Source: Blautia sp. MSJ-9
Lineage (GTDB): Bacteria > Bacillota > Clostridia > Lachnospirales > Lachnospiraceae
Reading direction: 5' to 3'
DNA: 64,000 nt
Assembly: GCF_018919065.1 (NCBI RefSeq)
Contig: NZ_JAHLQG010000033.1
Span: 21,545-85,544 of the forward strand
Shown: in pieces, positions 60,693 to 64,000 of the stretch
How the letters are laid out: the number at the start of each line of letters is the position of its first letter
Numbering within the stretch: the first letter of the stretch is position 1
The notes under the pieces: generated by a model
Databases searched by the model: none
What the model saw: only the letters and a program-made list of their open reading frames with translations
Told to the model about the DNA's origin: nothing
Translations under genes and position numbers: made by a program

Positions 60693-63158
60693 ATGATAAA
60701 ATTACAGCTTCATGAAAACTGGCAGTTGTGCAATATCAGGCAGCTGGACTGGATCCCGGCACAGGTTCCGGGGGATATTTATGCGGCACTTCTTAAGGCG
60801 GGAAAGATGCCGGATCCGTTCTTTGGGGATAATGAATATCAGGCGAAAGCACTGATGGAGGAGGATTACGAATACAGAACCGTATTCAATTATGAAGAGG
60901 CGAAGTTTAAAGATTGTCAGGAAGTGATCCTCAGATTTGACGGGATCGATACAATCGCGGATATTTATCTGAATGGATGTTGTCTGGGAAAAGTTGACAA
61001 CATGCACAGGACTTGGGAATTTCCGGTAGGGGAACTGCTAGAAGAGGGTAAGAATACCTTACGTGTTATCATCCGCTCTCCGCTGAAATTTATGGCAGAA
61101 GCATTTCAGAAATATAAAAACAGAGGAAATGAAGACACGGTTGAAGGATTTATGCATCTGCGCAAAGCCCACTATATGTGCGGCTGGGACTGGGGTGCAT
61201 GTCTGCCGGATGGAGGAATCTTCCGTCCTGTAACGCTTCTGGGAATTGAAACAGCCAGACTGGACAGTGTTTATATCCGCCAGATACATGAGGATGGAAA
61301 AGTCCTGCTGGTTCCGGAAGTGGATGTGGAGACTGTCGATGAGGAAGAGAACGAAGCAGATGGTTACGAAGATGCAGAAGCACTGGAATATCAGGTAACG
61401 ATAACTGCGCCGGATGGAACGAAAACTACATGGGATGACTGTCCGGATGAAATTGAGATAGAGGATCCACAGCTCTGGTGGCCGAACGGATTGGGAGAAC
61501 AGCCGTTATATCAGGTACAGGTAGACCTGAAAGCCGGCGATAAGATTGTGGACACCTGGTGCAGAAAAATCGGTCTTCGTACGCTGACCATGCATATAGA
61601 GAAAGATCAGTGGGGTGAGAGCTTTGCCCATGAAGTAAACGGCTATCAGGTATTTGCCATGGGTGCGGACTATATTCCTGAGGATAATCTGCTGCAGAGA
61701 ACATCCAGAGAGCGTACCAGAGAACTGCTTCTCCAGTGTAAGAGAGCGAACTTTAATACTGTACGTGTCTGGGGTGGCGGTTATTATCCGGAAGACTGGT
61801 TCTTTGATCTTTGTGACGAACTGGGTCTGATGGTATGGCAGGACTTTATGTTTGCATGCTCTGTCTACGAACTGACACCGGAATTTGAGGCAAATATCCG
61901 TCAGGAATTTATTGACAATATCAAGCGTCTCCGCCATCACGCATCCCTTGCATTGTGGTGTGGAAACAATGAGATGGAAATGTTTGTAAAGCAGGGAACC
62001 TGGGTGACTAAGCCAACAGAAGTGAGAGACTATCTGTTCATGTATGAGCGTATCATTCCAGAAGTACTCAGCGAATACGACCCGGATACCTTCTACTGGC
62101 CGGCAAGCCCGTCATCAGGCGGTTCCTTTGATGAGCCAAATGATCCAAATCGCGGAGATGTGCATTACTGGGAAGTATGGCACGGCAATAAGCCATTCTC
62201 AGAATACCGAAAATATTTCTTCAGATATGCGTCTGAGTTTGGCTTCCAGTCATTCCCGTCTGTAAAGACACTTGAGACAGTAACAGATGATCCGAGAGAA
62301 TTGAATCCATTTTCTTATGTAATGGAGAAACATCAGAGAAACTATGGCGGAAATGGAAAAATCGCCAAATACATGCAGGCAGCATATCGTTATCCTGAGA
62401 ATTTCAGCGATTTCGTTTATGCATCCCAGCTTCTGCAGGCGGATGGAATCCGTTACGGAGTCGAGCATTACCGTAGAAATCGTGGACGCTGCATGGGTGC
62501 AATCTACTGGCAGTTAAATGACTGCTGGCCTGTAATTTCCTGGTCATCTATTGATTACTATGGACGATGGAAAGCACTTCATTATTATGCGAAGAGATTC
62601 TTTGCACCTGTAATGCTTTCCTGCGAGGAACAGAACTGGATGACTGCAGAAGCAGATATGAACCGCCAGCATTTTGAGTTTGAAAAATCCATTCATCTGA
62701 ATGTGACAAATGAAACGTTGGAGCCACATAAGGTTCTGGTGAAGTATGCAGTACGCAATGCAAAAGCTGAAATTCTGTGCCAGGAAGAACAGTGGGTACA
62801 GGTTCCGGCACTTTCCAGTGTATGGCTGGATAAAGTGGAACTTCCGGAGATTGACTACTTTAATGAGTATGTAAGTTACGAAGCATGGGAAAATGAGCAG
62901 ATCATTTCTCAGGGAACAGTGATCTTCTCCTATCCGAAATACTTCCGCTATCTGGATCCGAAACTGACAGTGAGTGTAGACGGAGATGAGATTGTTGTGA
63001 AGGCGGAAGCTTATGCAAAGAGTGTGGAGATTCAGAATGAGAATGATGATCTGATCCTGGAAGATAACTATTTTGATATGAACGCAGGAGAGCGCAGAGT
63101 GAAAATCCTCAATGGAACACCGAATGGGTTGAAAGTACGCAGTGTGTATGATATATAA
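60693..63158 (+). CDS. Beta-mannosidase, GH2 family
   Basis: Releases beta-linked mannose from the non-reducing ends of mannan or N-glycan fragments. 821 residues, no signal peptide, so probably cytoplasmic. Seen: HENWQLCNIRQLDWIPAQVPGD at the start, GWDWGACLPDGGIFRPV, the acid/base Glu427 in LWCGNNEMEM, and the nucleophile Glu in ASEFGFQSFPS (near 514). IYWQLNDCWPVISW is also typical. Ribosome site aaggggg. It stands alone; no sugar transporter or regulator is next to it. Confidence 0.93.
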   Translation: MIKLQLHENWQLCNIRQLDWIPAQVPGDIYAALLKAGKMPDPFFGDNEYQAKALMEEDYEYRTVFNYEEAKFKDCQEVILRFDGIDTIADIYLNGCCLGKVDNMHRTWEFPVGELLEEGKNTLRVIIRSPLKFMAEAFQKYKNRGNEDTVEGFMHLRKAHYMCGWDWGACLPDGGIFRPVTLLGIETARLDSVYIRQIHEDGKVLLVPEVDVETVDEEENEADGYEDAEALEYQVTITAPDGTKTTWDDCPDEIEIEDPQLWWPNGLGEQPLYQVQVDLKAGDKIVDTWCRKIGLRTLTMHIEKDQWGESFAHEVNGYQVFAMGADYIPEDNLLQRTSRERTRELLLQCKRANFNTVRVWGGGYYPEDWFFDLCDELGLMVWQDFMFACSVYELTPEFEANIRQEFIDNIKRLRHHASLALWCGNNEMEMFVKQGTWVTKPTEVRDYLFMYERIIPEVLSEYDPDTFYWPASPSSGGSFDEPNDPNRGDVHYWEVWHGNKPFSEYRKYFFRYASEFGFQSFPSVKTLETVTDDPRELNPFSYVMEKHQRNYGGNGKIAKYMQAAYRYPENFSDFVYASQLLQADGIRYGVEHYRRNRGRCMGAIYWQLNDCWPVISWSSIDYYGRWKALHYYAKRFFAPVMLSCEEQNWMTAEADMNRQHFEFEKSIHLNVTNETLEPHKVLVKYAVRNAKAEILCQEEQWVQVPALSSVWLDKVELPEIDYFNEYVSYEAWENEQIISQGTVIFSYPKYFRYLDPKLTVSVDGDEIVVKAEAYAKSVEIQNENDDLILEDNYFDMNAGERRVKILNGTPNGLKVRSVYDI

Positions 63159-63190
63159 TTTTCAGAATGGCGTTTTGATATAAAAAATAT

Positions 63191-63224
63191 AAAATGGAGC
63201 GGATAATGATATCTGCTCCATTTT
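63191..63224 (+). terminator. Terminator after the beta-mannosidase
   Basis: Perfect 10-bp arms aaaatggagc and gctccatttt. Confidence 0.75.
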
Positions 63225-63227
63225 GAC

Positions 63228-63277
63228 AAAAAATAAGAATCATCACATTTCATAAAAAGTGGTGATTCTTATTTTTT
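63228..63277. terminator. Long bidirectional terminator
   Basis: Arms aaaaaataagaatcatcac (63228-63246) and gtggtgattcttatttttt (63259-63277), 18 of 19 paired; serves the converging DUF1292 gene as well. Confidence 0.85.
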
Positions 63278-63354
63278 ATATCAGTCAGATAAGATTATCC
63301 GCATTTACTAAAAATATCTGGCTGTATGAAATCTGCGGTAAAATCTGTGGCAGA

Positions 63355-63732
63355 TCAGTCAATCTGTCCCATCTGATCTTTGGCATTCTGAAGAACGGTA
63401 TCAAAAGCAACTGCAGCTTTTGCATACTCTTCATCACTTTCAATATTAGAAAGCATCGGGTCACCGTTCTCTGTACGTGCGAATGTATAAAGATAAACTT
63501 CGCCGCTCTGATTCTGTCCGTTCTCATCCAGCGGGAGAAGTGCGATATATTCTTTTGCATCTACAGGGAATACAGTAAGTACTGCACATTCTACTTCTGT
63601 ATCATCTTCCATGGTAAGGGTGATGGTTTTGTGGTTTTCAATTGGATCGCAGCCACTGTTAGAGCTGCATCCGCCTCCGCAGGAAGCGCAGTCGCTTGGA
63701 TTACATCCGCCTAATGTAAATTCGTCACTCAT
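63355..63732 (-). CDS. DUF1292-type protein with cysteine-rich N terminus
   Basis: 125 residues. The first 30 contain six Cys among Gly/Ser (CNPSDCASCGGGCSSNSGC), which look able to hold metal. The rest is the DUF1292 fold (ITLTMEDDTEVECAVLTVF, KEYIALLPLDENGQ, VYLYTFA). Function unknown. Single gene. Confidence 0.8.
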   Translation of the reverse strand: MSDEFTLGGCNPSDCASCGGGCSSNSGCDPIENHKTITLTMEDDTEVECAVLTVFPVDAKEYIALLPLDENGQNQSGEVYLYTFARTENGDPMLSNIESDEEYAKAAVAFDTVLQNAKDQMGQID

Positions 63733-63884
63733 TTTATATTCCTCATTCTTTCTTGTTTATTTGTCTGCTGATAGGAAATATTCTTACGATATTTCCGCCG
63801 CTTTGATATCGTTTTATTGTAGCAGAAACACGGGGAAAATGCAAGATTTCAGACGGATTTGCGCGTATGCTGCGAAATAGCAGG

Positions 63885-63894
63885 TTACTGTTCA
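63885..63894. repeat. Lone TTACTGTTCA end, possible element cut by the window edge
   Basis: Same 10 bases as the ends of the elements at 2464 and 30562. No matching TGAACAGTAA is found before the window ends. Confidence 0.25.
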
Positions 63895-63917
63895 AGGGTT
63901 AGCTGGACTTAGGAAAA

Positions 63918-63960
63918 CCGATGGTGTAGACTGATAACAGTCAAAACCATCGGCTTTCTT
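63918..63960 (+). terminator. Terminator-like hairpin near the window end
   Basis: Arms ccgatggt (63918-63925) and accatcgg (63946-63953) with inner gactg/cagtc, then ctttcttt. It may end a gene outside the window, read on either strand. Confidence 0.55.
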
Positions 63961-64000
63961 TATCCAAATATCCTGGACACTCTGTCATATATATTTGCCG

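Noticed and set aside
63885..64000. Third complete inverted-repeat element
   Set aside because: Only one end is present; the other would lie beyond the window.

Overview
The window is about 64 kb of a low-to-mid GC Firmicutes chromosome. Gene order (rimP-nusA-ylxR-ylxQ-infB-rbfA-nrnA-truB-ribF-rpsO-pnp), FabV as enoyl reductase, a large MBG-repeat surface protein and the codon use point to a gut Lachnospiraceae, probably Blautia-like. This identification is by recognition only; no search was run.

Layout. 1-320: 3' part of RNase P RNA. 0.4-2.3 kb, minus strand: pyrB-pyrI and a small membrane protein. 2.3-10.2 kb: folC-pheA-AAA ATPase-ppx-ppk, then tRNA-Glu. 10.6-13.4 kb: an MBOAT acyltransferase and an SGNH-like partner. 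13.4-19.4 kb: an ECF-like sigma factor, small one-helix membrane proteins, a PrsW-type protease and a secreted repeat protein. 19.5-20.4 kb: the first of three Rpn-family nuclease copies. 21-25.3 kb: a type IIA topoisomerase pair that looks like topoisomerase IV. 25.3-37 kb: the translation and RNA-processing operons. 37-40.4 kb: nrdG, dut, fabV and a DUF6062-like gene. 40.6-60.6 kb: an accessory signalling and surface region. 60.7-63.2 kb: a GH2 beta-mannosidase. 63.4-63.7 kb: a DUF1292 protein.

The most interesting part is 40.6-57.1 kb. A LytS-type histidine kinase and a response regulator with a SARP-like DNA-binding tail are followed by a regulatory leader that occurs twice, at about 42.8 and 48.3 kb. 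Each copy has two heptamer direct repeats exactly 11 bp apart just upstream of an extended -10 promoter. This is the layout SARP-family activators recognise. Each then has a short leader ORF and a long terminator-like hairpin. Copy 1 precedes a hybrid kinase and a diguanylate cyclase. Copy 2 precedes a degenerate receiver protein and a 2,683-residue secreted protein. In copy 2 the leader ORF carries nine tandem 7-bp repeats. The present count keeps the frame open through the hairpin into the receiver; one repeat more or fewer gives a stop before or inside the hairpin. My inference is a phase-variable attenuator controlling a giant surface protein, wired to a SARP-type two-component system and c-di-GMP enzymes.

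Other notable structure: three Rpn copies next to surface-protein genes, one with a 172-bp deletion and one with an exchanged tail that left a fossil behind; a 71-bp tail duplication flanking Rpn copy 1; small inverted-repeat elements with TTACTGTTCA ends upstream of folC and directly after infB; and a sigma/PrsW gene set in which two related one-helix proteins flank the protease.
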